DNA of 64,000 bases. Source: Knoellia sp. Soil729 (GTDB lineage Bacteria > Actinomycetota > Actinomycetes > Actinomycetales > Dermatophilaceae). How positions within the stretch are numbered: the first letter of the stretch is position 1; each line of letters begins with the position of its first letter. Location: the NCBI RefSeq assembly GCF_001427985.1, contig NZ_LMSA01000002.1, positions 846,544 through 910,543 of the forward strand. The letters are read 5' to 3'. Positions 25,752-34,567 of this stretch are shown here, piece after piece. The position numbers and the translations under genes are program-made. The notes under the pieces were generated by a model that was not told the origin of the DNA, did not search any database, and saw only the letters and a list, made by a program, of their open reading frames with translations.

Positions 25752-26779
25752 GCCTTCACCTTTCGAATCCACTGGTCGATCGCGACGGCGACGATGACGA
25801 GGGCGCCGGTGGCCAGGTAGCGCCACTGCTGGTCGACGCCGAGCTGGGACAGACCAAACGCGAAGGTCTGCACGATGAGGGCACCAATGAGGGTGCCGAT
25901 GAGCCGACCGCGTCCACCGAAGAGGCTGGTGCCCCCGATGACCACCGCGGTGATGCTCGCGAGGTTCGCGTCGGGAGCGGCGTTCGGCGTCGCCGCACCC
26001 GCCCGACCGATGAGGATCCAGGCCGCGATGCCGTAGATGAGTCCCGCCACGGTGTAGACGCCGAGGAGGATTCGCATGCTCGGCACACCCGAGAGGCGAG
26101 CCGACTCCGCGTCGTCACCCACGGCATACACATAACGTCCCCACGCTGTCTGGGACAGCACGAACCCGATGACGGCGTAGAGCAGGATGACGACGACGAT
26201 GCCCCACGTGATCCTGAACTGACCGATGCCGAAGCCCTTACCCAGGAAGTTGAGGGTGTCAGGGAGCCGTGCGGCCTGGATGCTCGAGCCACCCGAGTAG
26301 AGCAGCGCGATCGCCGTGAAGATGCTCAGCGTGCCGAGCGTCACGATGAACGGCGGCAGGTTGATCCGGGTGACAAGGAGCCCGTTGAGCAGGCCGGCAC
26401 CGGTGGCGAGCGCGACGCCGATGAGCAGGGCGAGGACTCCGGGCATCCCGTCGTCACGCGCCAGCGTGGCCATGACCATCATCGACAGCACCATGATGGC
26501 CCCGACCGAGAGGTCGATGCCGGCGGTGAGGATGACGAGGGTCTGCCCCACGGCGAGGGCAGCGACGATGGCGGTCTGTTGCAGCAGGATGCCCATCGAG
26601 CTCGGCGTGAGGAAGGTCGGCGTCGCGATGAAGAAGGCGAGGAACGCGACCAGCAACAGGAACAGTGGGCTCAGCCACGGCTTGCCGTGAAGCTGATGCT
26701 GCAGTCGCTGCAGGGGCGACTGCTTCCGCCGGGCGAACTCGGCGGAGGCGGAGGTGGCCTCGACCGTGCTCATGCTCAC
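25748..26779 (-). CDS. Sugar ABC transporter permease (FrcC/RbsC family)
   Basis: Inner-membrane permease of the ribose/fructose (BPD_transp_2) family, 343 residues with about ten hydrophobic segments. Family landmarks are LVILTAGIDLSVGAIM, LLNGLLVTRINLPPFIVTLGT and TAVVIGGTSLFGGRGRLIGTLIGA. The charged N-terminus (about 35 residues) is cytosolic. Four-base overlaps with both neighbours fix one operon: binding protein, permease, ATPase, USP. Fructose or a fructo-oligosaccharide product is the likely cargo because a secreted GH32 gene shares the same operator. Confidence 0.95.
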   Translation of the reverse strand: MSMSTVEATSASAEFARRKQSPLQRLQHQLHGKPWLSPLFLLLVAFLAFFIATPTFLTPSSMGILLQQTAIVAALAVGQTLVILTAGIDLSVGAIMVLSMMVMATLARDDGMPGVLALLIGVALATGAGLLNGLLVTRINLPPFIVTLGTLSIFTAIALLYSGGSSIQAARLPDTLNFLGKGFGIGQFRITWGIVVVILLYAVIGFVLSQTAWGRYVYAVGDDAESARLSGVPSMRILLGVYTVAGLIYGIAAWILIGRAGAATPNAAPDANLASITAVVIGGTSLFGGRGRLIGTLIGALIVQTFAFGLSQLGVDQQWRYLATGALVIVAVAIDQWIRKVKA

Positions 26780-27873
26780 TTGCCCCAGCAGATCTTGGCG
26801 CCCTCGTCCGCAGTGATGCTCTTGACACCGTCGACGGGCTTGTCGGTCACCAATGCCACACCGGTGTTCTTGAAGTCGAGGCCCGCGTCGGGCTTGGGCT
26901 TCTCACCGCCGCGGGCGATGGAGGCGATGGCTGCCATGCCCTCGGTGGCCATCTTCAGCGGGTACTGCTGTGCCGTCGCCCCGATGACGCCGCTCTTCAC
27001 TGCAGCAACGCCAGCGCATCCACCGTCGACCGAGACAATGGTGGCCGTCTTGCCCGCGGCCTGGAGAGCAGCATTGGCACCGACTGCCGTCGGCTCGTTG
27101 ATCGTGTAGACGAGGTTGATGCTCGGGTTCTTGGCCAGGCACTTCTCCATCGCGGTCCGGCCGCCATCCTCGGCACCGTTGCCCGCCTCGTTGCAGACGA
27201 TCGTGTACTCGCCACCACCACCGGCGGTGTACTTGCCCGTCTTTGCCTCGTCGCCGTTCTTCTTGGGGTCGGCGACGTCGATGCCCATGCCCTCGAGGAA
27301 GCCCTGGTCGCGGTTGTAGTCGACCGAGACGATCTTGTCGTCGAAGAGGTCGATCAGGGCGATGGTGGCGGGCTTGCCTGCCATCGTTCCGGCGGCCCAC
27401 TGGCCGTCGAGCTTGCCGGCCTCGCGGTTGTCGGTGGCGAAGGTGATGTCGACGGTGTCCGGGGGGTCGGGCGGGGTGTCGAGCGCGATGACGTACAGAC
27501 CGGCGTCACGCGCCTTCTTGATCGCCGCGTTGACGCCGGTGCTCATCGGCGTGATGAGGATGCCCTTGTCGCCGCGGGCGATCGCGTCCTCGATGGCGGT
27601 GATCTGGCCCTGGTCGTCGCCCTCCTGCTTGCCCGAGGCCACCGTGAGCTTGACGTTGTTCTTGCTCGCGTCGGCCTTGGCTCCCTTCTGCATGGCGACG
27701 AAGAACGGGTTGGTGGAGTCCTTGGTGATCAGCGAGACGCCCACGGGGGCCTCACCGCCGCTTCCTGATCCGGAATCGGCGCCGCTCGACCGGTTGCAGG
27801 CTCCTAGCCCGAGCGCCGTCGAGGCCGCCACCGCGCACACGAGTGCGCGGGATGCACGGGGGGAAAAGTGCAT
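26776..27873 (-). CDS. Sugar ABC transporter substrate-binding lipoprotein (FrcB-like)
   Basis: Extracytoplasmic binding protein of the periplasmic-binding-protein type I fold. Signal peptide with lipobox LGLGAC (Cys near residue 26), then a Ser/Gly linker and the sugar-binding fold: VGVSLITKDSTNPFFVAM, KGILITPMSTGV, YVIALDTPPDPPD, VTFATDN-type hinge and IVSVDGGCAGV. ATG 27873 follows AAGGAGAG; a longer frame upstream crosses the operator and is untranslated. 365 residues. First gene of the operon, with a perfect LacI-type operator 21 bases upstream of the start, so strongly repressed without inducer. Confidence 0.94.
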   Translation of the reverse strand: MHFSPRASRALVCAVAASTALGLGACNRSSGADSGSGSGGEAPVGVSLITKDSTNPFFVAMQKGAKADASKNNVKLTVASGKQEGDDQGQITAIEDAIARGDKGILITPMSTGVNAAIKKARDAGLYVIALDTPPDPPDTVDITFATDNREAGKLDGQWAAGTMAGKPATIALIDLFDDKIVSVDYNRDQGFLEGMGIDVADPKKNGDEAKTGKYTAGGGGEYTIVCNEAGNGAEDGGRTAMEKCLAKNPSINLVYTINEPTAVGANAALQAAGKTATIVSVDGGCAGVAAVKSGVIGATAQQYPLKMATEGMAAIASIARGGEKPKPDAGLDFKNTGVALVTDKPVDGVKSITADEGAKICWGK

Positions 27874-27893
27874 GTCATTCTCTCCTTGTCCGA

Positions 27894-27907
27894 TGACAAC
27901 GTTGTCA
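27894..27907. promoter_or_regulatory. LacI-type operator O1 at the sugar ABC operon
   Basis: TGACAACGTTGTCA is a perfect 14-base palindrome with central CG, 21 bases upstream of the binding-protein start. Identical to the site before the GH32 gene and one base from the site before the LacI gene. Confidence 0.88.
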
Positions 27908-27971
27908 CGACATGTATATGCCCGGGGTTGCTTTCCGGTCAAGGGATGGCGTACAACCTGAGACATGGTTG

Positions 27972-27985
27972 TGACATCGTTGTCA
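27972..27985. promoter_or_regulatory. LacI-type operator O2 at the LacI regulator gene
   Basis: TGACATCGTTGTCA differs by one base from O1 and lies 26 bases before the regulator ATG, so the regulator probably represses itself. O1 and O2 are 78 bases apart, compatible with looping. Confidence 0.8.
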
Positions 27986-28010
27986 GTGCGGTGTGCCGCG
28001 CGTGCTTCCC

Positions 28011-29033
28011 ATGGGTGAGCAGGGCGGGCGCGCCACGATGCGCGACGTGGCCGCTGTCGCCGGGGTGAGCATCAAGACCGTGTCACGAGTCGTCAACGCC
28101 GAGGCGGGGGTCGCCGACGCGGTGCGTGAACGCGTCCAGGATGCGGTGCTCCGGCTCGACTACCGGCACAACCTCGCGGCCAGCAACCTCCGCCGCGCGG
28201 GCGGGCGCAGCGGCCTCATCGGGGCCCTGCTCCAGGACGTGAGCAACAGCTTCTCCGCAGCCCTGCTGCGCTCCCTCGAGGACGCGGCCCGTGACCGGGG
28301 TACGGCGATCCTGTCGGCGAGCCTGGACGAGGAGCCCGAGCGCGAGCGCTCACTGGTGCACGACCTCGTCACCCGGCGCGTCGACGGACTCGTCCTCATG
28401 CCCTCGACCGACCGCCAGGACTACCTCTCGTCAGAGGTCCGCGCGGGTCTTCCCGTGGTCTTCGTCGACCGCGACCCGGTCGGGGTCGACGCCGACTCGG
28501 TGACGATCGACAACTTCGAGGGCGCCCGGATGGGAGTGGAACACCTTCTTGCACAGGGACATCGGCGCATCGCCTGCCTGACGGACCTCACCGAGATCTA
28601 CACCGCGCGCAACCGCAGCGACGGTTACGTCGCGGCGTTCCGCGCACACGGTCTGCAGCCCGACCCGCTGCTCTCTGCGCAGGGACTGCGGGGGCCCGCG
28701 GCAGCCGAGGCCACCGTGCTCCGGCTGCTCGACCTCGCCGAGCCCCCCACGGCGATCTTCGCGGGACGCAACGACCTCGCGCAGGGCACCATCCGGGCCC
28801 TGAGAGCCCGTGGGCTCAGCGACTCGGTGGCCCTCGTGGGGTTCGACGACTTCCCCCTCGCCGACCTCATGACACCGGCCCTCACGGTGGTGCGCCAGGA
28901 CGTGGCCCGTCTCGGTCGCATCACGGCCCACCTTGTCCTCGGCCGCATCGACGGAGACAGCTCACCGCCTCAGCGCATCGTCGTGGACCCCACGCTCGTG
29001 GTCCGCGGCTCGGGCGAGATTCCCCCACCCTGA
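28011..29033 (+). CDS. LacI-family transcriptional regulator of the fructan/sugar regulon
   Basis: Repressor of 340 residues. The N-terminal helix-turn-helix (TMRDVAAVAGVSIKTVSRVV) and hinge helix (NLAASNLRRAGG) are typical, followed by the sugar-binding core (LIGALLQDVSNSFSAALL, VDGLVLMPSTDR, VVFVDRDPVG, GHRRIACLTD, ALVGFDDFPLADLMTPALTVVRQD). ATG 28011 is preferred over GTG 27993 because it lies closer to the HTH; neither has a strong ribosome site. Divergent from the transport operon, with one operator on each side of the gap. The third operator at 31675 extends its regulon to the secreted GH32. Fructose or a phosphorylated derivative is the likely inducer. Confidence 0.93.
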   Translation: MGEQGGRATMRDVAAVAGVSIKTVSRVVNAEAGVADAVRERVQDAVLRLDYRHNLAASNLRRAGGRSGLIGALLQDVSNSFSAALLRSLEDAARDRGTAILSASLDEEPERERSLVHDLVTRRVDGLVLMPSTDRQDYLSSEVRAGLPVVFVDRDPVGVDADSVTIDNFEGARMGVEHLLAQGHRRIACLTDLTEIYTARNRSDGYVAAFRAHGLQPDPLLSAQGLRGPAAAEATVLRLLDLAEPPTAIFAGRNDLAQGTIRALRARGLSDSVALVGFDDFPLADLMTPALTVVRQDVARLGRITAHLVLGRIDGDSSPPQRIVVDPTLVVRGSGEIPPP

Positions 29034-29045
29034 CCTCGATGTCGC

Positions 29046-29088
29046 GCCCCGCCGGGACCCTCGCTGATGCGAGTCGTCCCAGCGGGGC
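29046..29088. terminator. Hairpin terminator between the convergent LacI and GH32 genes
   Basis: GCCCCGC (29046-29052) and GGGAC (29054-29058) pair with GTCCC (29076-29080) and GCGGGGC (29082-29088), with one mismatch; an inner CTCGC/GCGAG stem closes over the loop TGAT. Confidence 0.75.
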
Positions 29089-29125
29089 ACGGCCGGGAGC
29101 CGACCATGGCGTGGCTCCGCCTGGG

Positions 29126-31657
29126 TCAGGGTCGGATCGGCGTGACCTTGATGTCGATCGCCTTTGCCGTCCCGCCCACCGCGTACGTTGCGACACCTGT
29201 CGCAGACGCCGGCGGGTAGATGAGGTCGGTGACCGAGCGCTGGCCACCCTCTGCGAGGACTTCCACGGAACTGCGGTCCAGGTATGCCGTGAAGGTCACT
29301 TCTCCGTCGCGGACGGTCACCGGCGCCTCCTCGACGCTGGCGAAGAGGGCGTTGAACCCGACGTCACCACTCTTGGTGCGGTCCACGACCAGCGTGCCGT
29401 CGCCACGGACGCCCACCTTGGTGCCAACCGCGCCGTCGGCAGTGCGCCGCAGCACGACACCTGCCTCGCTCGCCGAACCGAGAGCGACACGGACGTCCAC
29501 CCTGGCCACCGACGCATCGAGCCCGGTGGCCTTCTCACCCGATGGAACCGGCCGCACCTTGGCCTGCTGCTTGTCGCGGTTGACCGCGACCTTGTCGACG
29601 CCCGTGACGGGGGTCTGGCGGAGCTGCGGCCCCTCCGAGGACGACACCAGAGACAGGGTTCGCGGCATGGTCATCTGGCCGCGCCACGGGTTGGTCGGCA
29701 CGTCCTGCGCGTACTGCCAGTTGTTCATCCAGCCGATGGTGGTGCGCTGGTCGTCCGGCAGGCCGTTGAAGGTCACCCCGGCATAGTTGTCACGCCCGAA
29801 GTCGACCCAGCTGGCCCGGTCCGTACCATTCTTGGCTGGCGTCGAGGCGAGCATGAACTGGTCGGCAAGGATGTGCCCCCAGCCGCCTGAGCTGTGGTCG
29901 ATGATCCGGATCTTCGCCTCGCGGCCCTGCAGGTCGCCGAGGTCCCACGAGGCCCAGTCGAGCGCCTCGCTGTCGGTGCCGGTGCTCGAGCGCACGACCT
30001 CCCCGTCGACGACCAGGTTGACCGTCGTCTGGGTGTCACGCGGTCCGGCGGCGGTGTCGGAGAACCGGATGTCGTCGACCATGAGGTGCCCCCAGTCGCC
30101 GCTGCTGTTCTCGTCACGGATGACGAGGTGCGCCTGTGCGCCGACCACCGAGCGGGCGTCGATGTGGCGCCAGTCCATGTCGCCGGAACTGTTGCCGGTC
30201 ACGGATCCGACAACCTGCCCACCGGAGACGAGCTCGACCACCGTCGGGCCACTCGTTCCCAGAGGATGAGCGCCCCCCGCCGTGAGCAGGTTGACGTAGT
30301 CGCGGGTCACGGTGAACTCCGGCGAGACGAAGGTACCCGTGGCGGTGTCGCACTTGTCCGGGACGACGCAAGTGTCCAGCACCTTGTCGCCCTGGTGGTA
30401 GGGCAGGCCCGAGCTCGTCGCGCCGTAGCCCGAGAAGTCGCCGGTGGCGGTCCACCCCGCCGGCAGGTGGGTCGCCGAGTCGAGCGACTCGAAGTCCTCG
30501 AAGAGCTGGCCGCCCGGATCGCCCTGTGTGGCACCGGGAACCGCGGGATGGCGACCGCCGGCGACGAGGAAGTTGAGGTGCCGCTGGTTGACGGTGAAGC
30601 TCGGTGAGGTCAGCTCGCCCTGGGCGGCGTCGAAATCGATGAAGCTGTTGACAAGGTGCTTGCCGACGTAGCCGGTCACCGTCTGCTGCCCGGGAAGCGT
30701 CCCGGTCGCGGGCTCGGAACCGAAGGCGGTCCCCGTCGGGGTCCACCCGCTATACCCGTCCTCGAACCCTTGGAGAAGCGTGCCGGCGGGTGGCTCGTAG
30801 GACGCCGGTCCGTCAGCCGTGAAGGTCGTCCCGTCGAAGTCACCGACGAAGTACTGGGTGCCCGACCCACCGGCGATACCGCCGGGGTTGAGGCTCACGA
30901 GCATGACCCACTTGATGTTCGTCGGGTCACCGTCGACAGCGAGTGGGAAGAGGTCCGGGCACTCCCAGACCCCGCCGGTGGCGTTGCGGGGTCCGAACTC
31001 GGACAGGCGCGTCCACTGCTTGAGGTCGGTCGAGCGCCAGATGAGGACCTTGTGTTCGTTGGCAATGACCGTGACGAGGCGCCACTCCTTGGCCGGCGAG
31101 TACCAGAACACCTTGGGGTCACGGAACTCACGCGAGCCGATGTCGATGACGGGGTTTCCCGAGTACTTGGTCCAGGTCTGGCCGTCGTCGGTCGAGTAGG
31201 CGAGCGACTGGGCCTGGATTCCGTCGCGACCGCTGGCGGCGGTGTAGGCGCTGGTGTACATCGCCACGAGCGGCGGGTTCTGCGTCGTGCCGAAGCCCGA
31301 GCTGTTCGTCGTGTCGACGACCACCGAGCCGGAGAAGACCCCCTCGTTCGCGTCGAACGGGATGGCCACCGGCTGCTGCTGCCAGTGGACGAGGTTCTTG
31401 CTCGTCGCGTGCCCCCAGGACATGTTGCCCCAGCGGTCACCGAGCGGGTTGTACTGGAAGAAGAGGTGGTAGACGCCCTTGTGGAAGACGAGACCGTTGG
31501 GGTCGTTCATCCAGTTCTTGGCAGGGCTGAAGTGGTAGGCCGGACGGTGCTGCGAGGTGTCCGCGGCCGCCGTCCCGACGCCGACGGCGGCAAGCAGGGC
31601 GACGACGAGCAGGACGACGCCGTGGCGGTGAGCGCGGCGATGGTGAGTGAATGGCAT
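29126..31657 (-). CDS. Secreted GH32 beta-fructosidase (levanase/inulinase type) with nested inserted modules
   Basis: Extracellular enzyme releasing fructose from levan, inulin or sucrose. A signal peptide (HGVVLLVVALLAAVGVGTAAA) precedes the five-bladed propeller: WMNDPNG (nucleophile Asp), SREFRDPKVF (transition-state Asp) and WECPDLF (acid/base Glu) are all intact, and the C-terminal beta-sandwich ends with LDRSSVEVLAEGGQ. At 843 residues it is about 300 longer than usual. The extra is inserted between the fourth blade and the final blade (about residues 297-604) and looks like one module split by another. ATG 31657 follows GGAGGGG, with operator O3 18 bases upstream. Supplies sugar to the FrcBCA-like importer. 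Confidence 0.94.
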   Translation of the reverse strand: MPFTHHRRAHRHGVVLLVVALLAAVGVGTAAADTSQHRPAYHFSPAKNWMNDPNGLVFHKGVYHLFFQYNPLGDRWGNMSWGHATSKNLVHWQQQPVAIPFDANEGVFSGSVVVDTTNSSGFGTTQNPPLVAMYTSAYTAASGRDGIQAQSLAYSTDDGQTWTKYSGNPVIDIGSREFRDPKVFWYSPAKEWRLVTVIANEHKVLIWRSTDLKQWTRLSEFGPRNATGGVWECPDLFPLAVDGDPTNIKWVMLVSLNPGGIAGGSGTQYFVGDFDGTTFTADGPASYEPPAGTLLQGFEDGYSGWTPTGTAFGSEPATGTLPGQQTVTGYVGKHLVNSFIDFDAAQGELTSPSFTVNQRHLNFLVAGGRHPAVPGATQGDPGGQLFEDFESLDSATHLPAGWTATGDFSGYGATSSGLPYHQGDKVLDTCVVPDKCDTATGTFVSPEFTVTRDYVNLLTAGGAHPLGTSGPTVVELVSGGQVVGSVTGNSSGDMDWRHIDARSVVGAQAHLVIRDENSSGDWGHLMVDDIRFSDTAAGPRDTQTTVNLVVDGEVVRSSTGTDSEALDWASWDLGDLQGREAKIRIIDHSSGGWGHILADQFMLASTPAKNGTDRASWVDFGRDNYAGVTFNGLPDDQRTTIGWMNNWQYAQDVPTNPWRGQMTMPRTLSLVSSSEGPQLRQTPVTGVDKVAVNRDKQQAKVRPVPSGEKATGLDASVARVDVRVALGSASEAGVVLRRTADGAVGTKVGVRGDGTLVVDRTKSGDVGFNALFASVEEAPVTVRDGEVTFTAYLDRSSVEVLAEGGQRSVTDLIYPPASATGVATYAVGGTAKAIDIKVTPIRP

Positions 31658-31674
31658 GAAGGCCCCTCCGAATA

Positions 31675-31688
31675 TGACAACGTTGTCA
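31675..31688. promoter_or_regulatory. LacI-type operator O3 at the GH32 gene
   Basis: TGACAACGTTGTCA, identical to O1; the symmetry extends to 16 bases with flanking A and T. It lies 18 bases upstream of the GH32 start, nearly 4 kb from the regulator gene. Confidence 0.88.
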
Positions 31689-31781
31689 TCAACCATGAGA
31701 CGGGTGACCGACGGGTACGTCAAGAACGGGTTTCGCATCCTGAGACCCGGGGCCTTAGGACGCGGTCGAGGAAGAACTGGG

Positions 31782-31866
31782 CGGCGGGTGTGGGATTTGA
31801 ACCCACGAGAGCTCTCACTCTGGTCGCTTTCAAGGCGACTGCACTAGGCCACTATGCGAACCCGCC
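31782..31866 (-). tRNA. tRNA-Ser (anticodon TGA)
   Basis: An 85-base class II tRNA on the minus strand. The acceptor is GGCGGGT/ACCCGCC with discriminator G; the anticodon stem-loop is GTCGCCTTGAAAGCGAC with TGA; the long variable arm contains AGAGTGAGAGCTCT; the T-arm is GTGGGTTCAAATCCCAC. Reads UCA and other UCN codons. CCA is not encoded. Confidence 0.96.
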
Positions 31867-31984
31867 AGCGCACCGGCATACCGATGGACGACAGACAGGG
31901 TATGCCGGGAGCGCCCTGGATGCGGAACCCGGACTTCCGCGTCGTGCCGGGTAAGGTCGCAGACCAGACGGAAGGGAGCCCCTC

Positions 31985-32335
31985 GTGCCCAGATTGAGTT
32001 TTCTCGCCGGCCTCGCCGCCGGCTACGTCCTCGGCGCGCGTGCCGGCAGGCAGCGCTACGCCCAGATCAAGAAGGTGTCCGGGAAGGTCTGGCAGAGCCA
32101 GCCCGTCCAGAACCAGGTTGCTGCGGTCAAGGAGAACGCCCGCACCAAGGCCGCGCCCGTCGTGGCCGACTTCGTGGCCGACGCCGCCAAGGCCACGGGC
32201 GAGAAGTTGCGCGCCTCGCGCACCATCCCGTCCCGGATCGCCGATGGCAGCGACCGCACGACACGCACTGACGCGTGGGTCGCCTCGGACTCCTCTCGCG
32301 GCGATGACCCCTGGGCGACGGCCACCAAGAACTGA
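31985..32335 (+). CDS. Small YtxH-like protein of unknown function
   Basis: A 116-residue protein. The N-terminus LSFLAGLAAGYVLGARAGRQRY is a short hydrophobic, Gly/Ala-rich helix like that of YtxH-domain membrane-anchored proteins. The rest is an amphipathic, Lys/Ala-rich helix (KVWQSQPVQNQVAAVKEN) followed by a polar disordered tail. Such proteins are common in actinobacteria and have no assigned function. The GTG at 31985 follows GGAAGGGAG at good distance and is convincing. It sits between tRNA-Ser and a terminator, as a single gene. No catalytic motif is present. Confidence 0.8.
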   Translation: MPRLSFLAGLAAGYVLGARAGRQRYAQIKKVSGKVWQSQPVQNQVAAVKENARTKAAPVVADFVADAAKATGEKLRASRTIPSRIADGSDRTTRTDAWVASDSSRGDDPWATATKN

Positions 32336-32368
32336 CCACGGGCCCCTCCGTCCGTCGTCCGCTCCTTT

Positions 32369-32420
32369 CACAGCGCCTGCGGATCCGGCTGCTCCAGCGA
32401 CCGGATCCGCAAACGCTGTG
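32369..32420. terminator. Long two-part hairpin between the YtxH-like and LanC-like genes
   Basis: CACAGCG (32369-32375) pairs with CGCTGTG (32414-32420) outside TGCGGATCCGG (32378-32388) and CCGGATCCGCA (32401-32411). It lies between convergent genes and ends the lanthionine operon on the minus strand. Confidence 0.8.
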
Positions 32421-32429
32421 CGCGTGGTG

Positions 32430-33668
32430 TCACCTGGTGCCGCCCAGACCCAGCAGGACGAGGGAGGGCACCGATCCCGGCAGCGCCAGGTCGGCGAGCA
32501 CCATGGCCGTCCCCGCCACCCCGTTGAGCAACGACACGTCCCCGTCGGCTCCCTGAAGCCCGCAGGGCCAGTCCTCGGGGTCGACAGGGGCTGAGCGCAC
32601 AAAGCTCGCCGCGGCTGAGAGCGCCCGCTCGCGATGCTCCGGCACCCCGAAGACGTCAGCCGCGAGCGCCACGGTCCCGCTGGTCCCCCCGGCGCCGTGG
32701 CACAGGGTCCATCCCCCGGGCACGGCGTCCACCCCCCGCTCTGCCGCGAGCCCACCCGCCCGGCTCATCGCCTGCCCACACCGCTGGACGGCCATCTCCG
32801 CCTCGGCCCGCGTGGTGTCCAGCGACCACGGGACCTCGAGGCCGCCGGCGGCGAGCTCCAGCAGACGCAGCCGCACGGCACCCGCACCGGCAGCGCCATG
32901 GCACCAGAGGTCGGGCCACGTCACGTCCCCCTCGCGCAGGTCGGGCCAGCCGCCGCGGGCCGGGTCCGACCACGAGGCCTCCCAGGCCAAGGCCTCACCG
33001 GCGAGGTCGAGCGCCGCGGCAGCCAGTCGCGGCCAGATCGCCGCGGCCTCCGCCAAGGCCCAGACCACACCGGAGGCACCGTGGGCCAGACCGCACAGCG
33101 GTCGCCCGGGGTCGCCCCCGAGCCGGGGGTCGGGCCAGCTGCGCCCCCACGCCTCGACCCGGGACCGGTGCCTCAGCTCGGCCACGATCGCCGCAGCGTG
33201 TTCCTCGTCACGACGCACGCGGGCCAGGCTGAGCAGGATGCCACCCAGCCCGTCGGTGAGGTCGCTGCCGTCGGCCCACCTCTGTGCCACCGACCCACCG
33301 ACCCGCACCAGCAGGTCGACCCCCGCCTCCCCCACGAGCATCCCTTCCGGCGTCCCCTCGCCCGACGGTCGTGCTCGCAGGAGCGAGTCGCTTCCCGAGG
33401 CAGCCAGCTCGACCGCGTCCGGCCGGTTCAAGGCGGCGCCAAGATGGGTCAGGGCCCACACCACGCCGGCATCGCCGTCGTAGAGCGAGCGTCGACCGGC
33501 CACGACCCCGACCGGCCGACCATCCGCACCGAGCTGCCACGACGGCCACGTCGGCCCGGTCTCGTCGATGACGGCGGTCCTCACGAGCAGGTCGAGGCAG
33601 CGATGGGCAGCGTCGACCACGGCATCGCGTTCGTCATCGACCTCAGCGTCCGGCATCACGGCGCTCAT
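32430..33668 (-). CDS. LanC-like lanthionine cyclase
   Basis: LanC-fold protein (alpha/alpha toroid) of 412 residues. LanC enzymes bind zinc through two Cys and one His and add Cys thiols to dehydrated Ser/Thr to form thioether rings. The toroid repeats with GDAGVVWAL, GLGGILLSLA and GLAHGASGVVWAL, then WCHGAAGAGAVRL and LCHGAGGTSGTVALA supply the WCxG and CHG zinc ligands; the end SLLNGVAGTAMVLADL is typical. All expected ligands are present. ATG 33668 overlaps the HopA1-family stop by four bases. Last gene of the operon protease, kinase, HopA1, LanC. A LanC-like role other than cyclisation is possible, but the kinase and HopA1 neighbours argue for peptide modification. Confidence 0.88.
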   Translation of the reverse strand: MSAVMPDAEVDDERDAVVDAAHRCLDLLVRTAVIDETGPTWPSWQLGADGRPVGVVAGRRSLYDGDAGVVWALTHLGAALNRPDAVELAASGSDSLLRARPSGEGTPEGMLVGEAGVDLLVRVGGSVAQRWADGSDLTDGLGGILLSLARVRRDEEHAAAIVAELRHRSRVEAWGRSWPDPRLGGDPGRPLCGLAHGASGVVWALAEAAAIWPRLAAAALDLAGEALAWEASWSDPARGGWPDLREGDVTWPDLWCHGAAGAGAVRLRLLELAAGGLEVPWSLDTTRAEAEMAVQRCGQAMSRAGGLAAERGVDAVPGGWTLCHGAGGTSGTVALAADVFGVPEHRERALSAAASFVRSAPVDPEDWPCGLQGADGDVSLLNGVAGTAMVLADLALPGSVPSLVLLGLGGTR

Positions 33669-34567
33669 CGTGACACCCGGTCAGCCACGGCGAGAGAACG
33701 GTGCGGTGCTGCCGGGTCGATCCCGCGAGAGCGGAACTCGTCCGCGACGCGGTGCAACCACGTGGGGTCCGACAGCCCATCCCTGCCCCATCTCTCGTAT
33801 GCCGCCACGATCGCCGCACAGCGCACCTCACCGAAGCTTGCCCCCGTCCCGGGATCCTCGGCCCAGCCGATGCCCTCACCCAAGGGCTCCGTGAGCGGTG
33901 GAGGCGTGCCTGAGGTCAGGCCGGCCACTGCGCGCGCCACGGCATCACGGTCGTCCTCCCGGCCCGCTCCGGCGAGGTAGGCCACGACCGCGTCGCGCCG
34001 GGTCAGGCCGTCGACCGTGGGAGCCAGCTTGAGCATCCACGAGTCGGCCTGCACCAGCGCGGTCGTCACGGCATGGACGACCGGCGCCACGAGCCCGGGC
34101 GCCGGGTGGAGGTAGACGCGCAGGATCGGCCCGGGTTGCGCCTGCAGGTCCCAAAGTGGACCCCAGGTGCGCCACCACCCGTCCTGGACGACCGCTCCGA
34201 GCCTGCGCGAGGCACGCACCCGGTCCCCCACCCGCGGCGGGAAGCCCGGCCGACCGCTCGCCGTGACGTACTCGCCACGGCACAGCGCCCGGCGCCCCCG
34301 AGGAGTCGCGACGACGATGACACCGGCCACGCCCGTGCCCACCACCTCGGACTCTCCGTCGGCCCACTCGGAGCCACCCACGTGGGCGGCACGCGCAGAG
34401 GTCGCAACCGGCGGGTCCCAGAGACGTGACGCCGTCGGCGAAGGTGAGCAGCCGGCATACCACTGGCTGTAGAGCAGGTCTGCTGCCGCGAAGGCGCCCG
34501 ACGTGCCCACGAGCAGGTCGCGTGCCGAGAGCACCTGCGCCGCGTGGTCCGCGCGCCAGCCGTTCAT
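33665..34567 (-). CDS. HopA1-family protein (candidate phospho-Thr/Ser lyase of lanthionine formation)
   Basis: 300 residues with HopA1-family landmarks: LLYSQWYAGCSP near the N-terminus, ILRVYLHPAPG and SWMLKLAPT in the middle, RRDAVVAYLAGAG, then EGIGWAEDPGTGASFGEVRC close to the C-terminus (the family AedP..SFG..R block). HopA1 was named from a Pseudomonas type III effector; relatives act with an APH-type kinase in class V lanthipeptide (LxmK/LxmY) and thioviridamide (TvaC/TvaD) pathways, eliminating phosphate from phosphorylated Ser/Thr. ATG 34567 is chosen because it overlaps the kinase stop by four bases; a longer open frame upstream is only the kinase gene read out of frame. Confidence 0.82.
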   Translation of the reverse strand: MNGWRADHAAQVLSARDLLVGTSGAFAAADLLYSQWYAGCSPSPTASRLWDPPVATSARAAHVGGSEWADGESEVVGTGVAGVIVVATPRGRRALCRGEYVTASGRPGFPPRVGDRVRASRRLGAVVQDGWWRTWGPLWDLQAQPGPILRVYLHPAPGLVAPVVHAVTTALVQADSWMLKLAPTVDGLTRRDAVVAYLAGAGREDDRDAVARAVAGLTSGTPPPLTEPLGEGIGWAEDPGTGASFGEVRCAAIVAAYERWGRDGLSDPTWLHRVADEFRSRGIDPAAPHRSLAVADRVSR

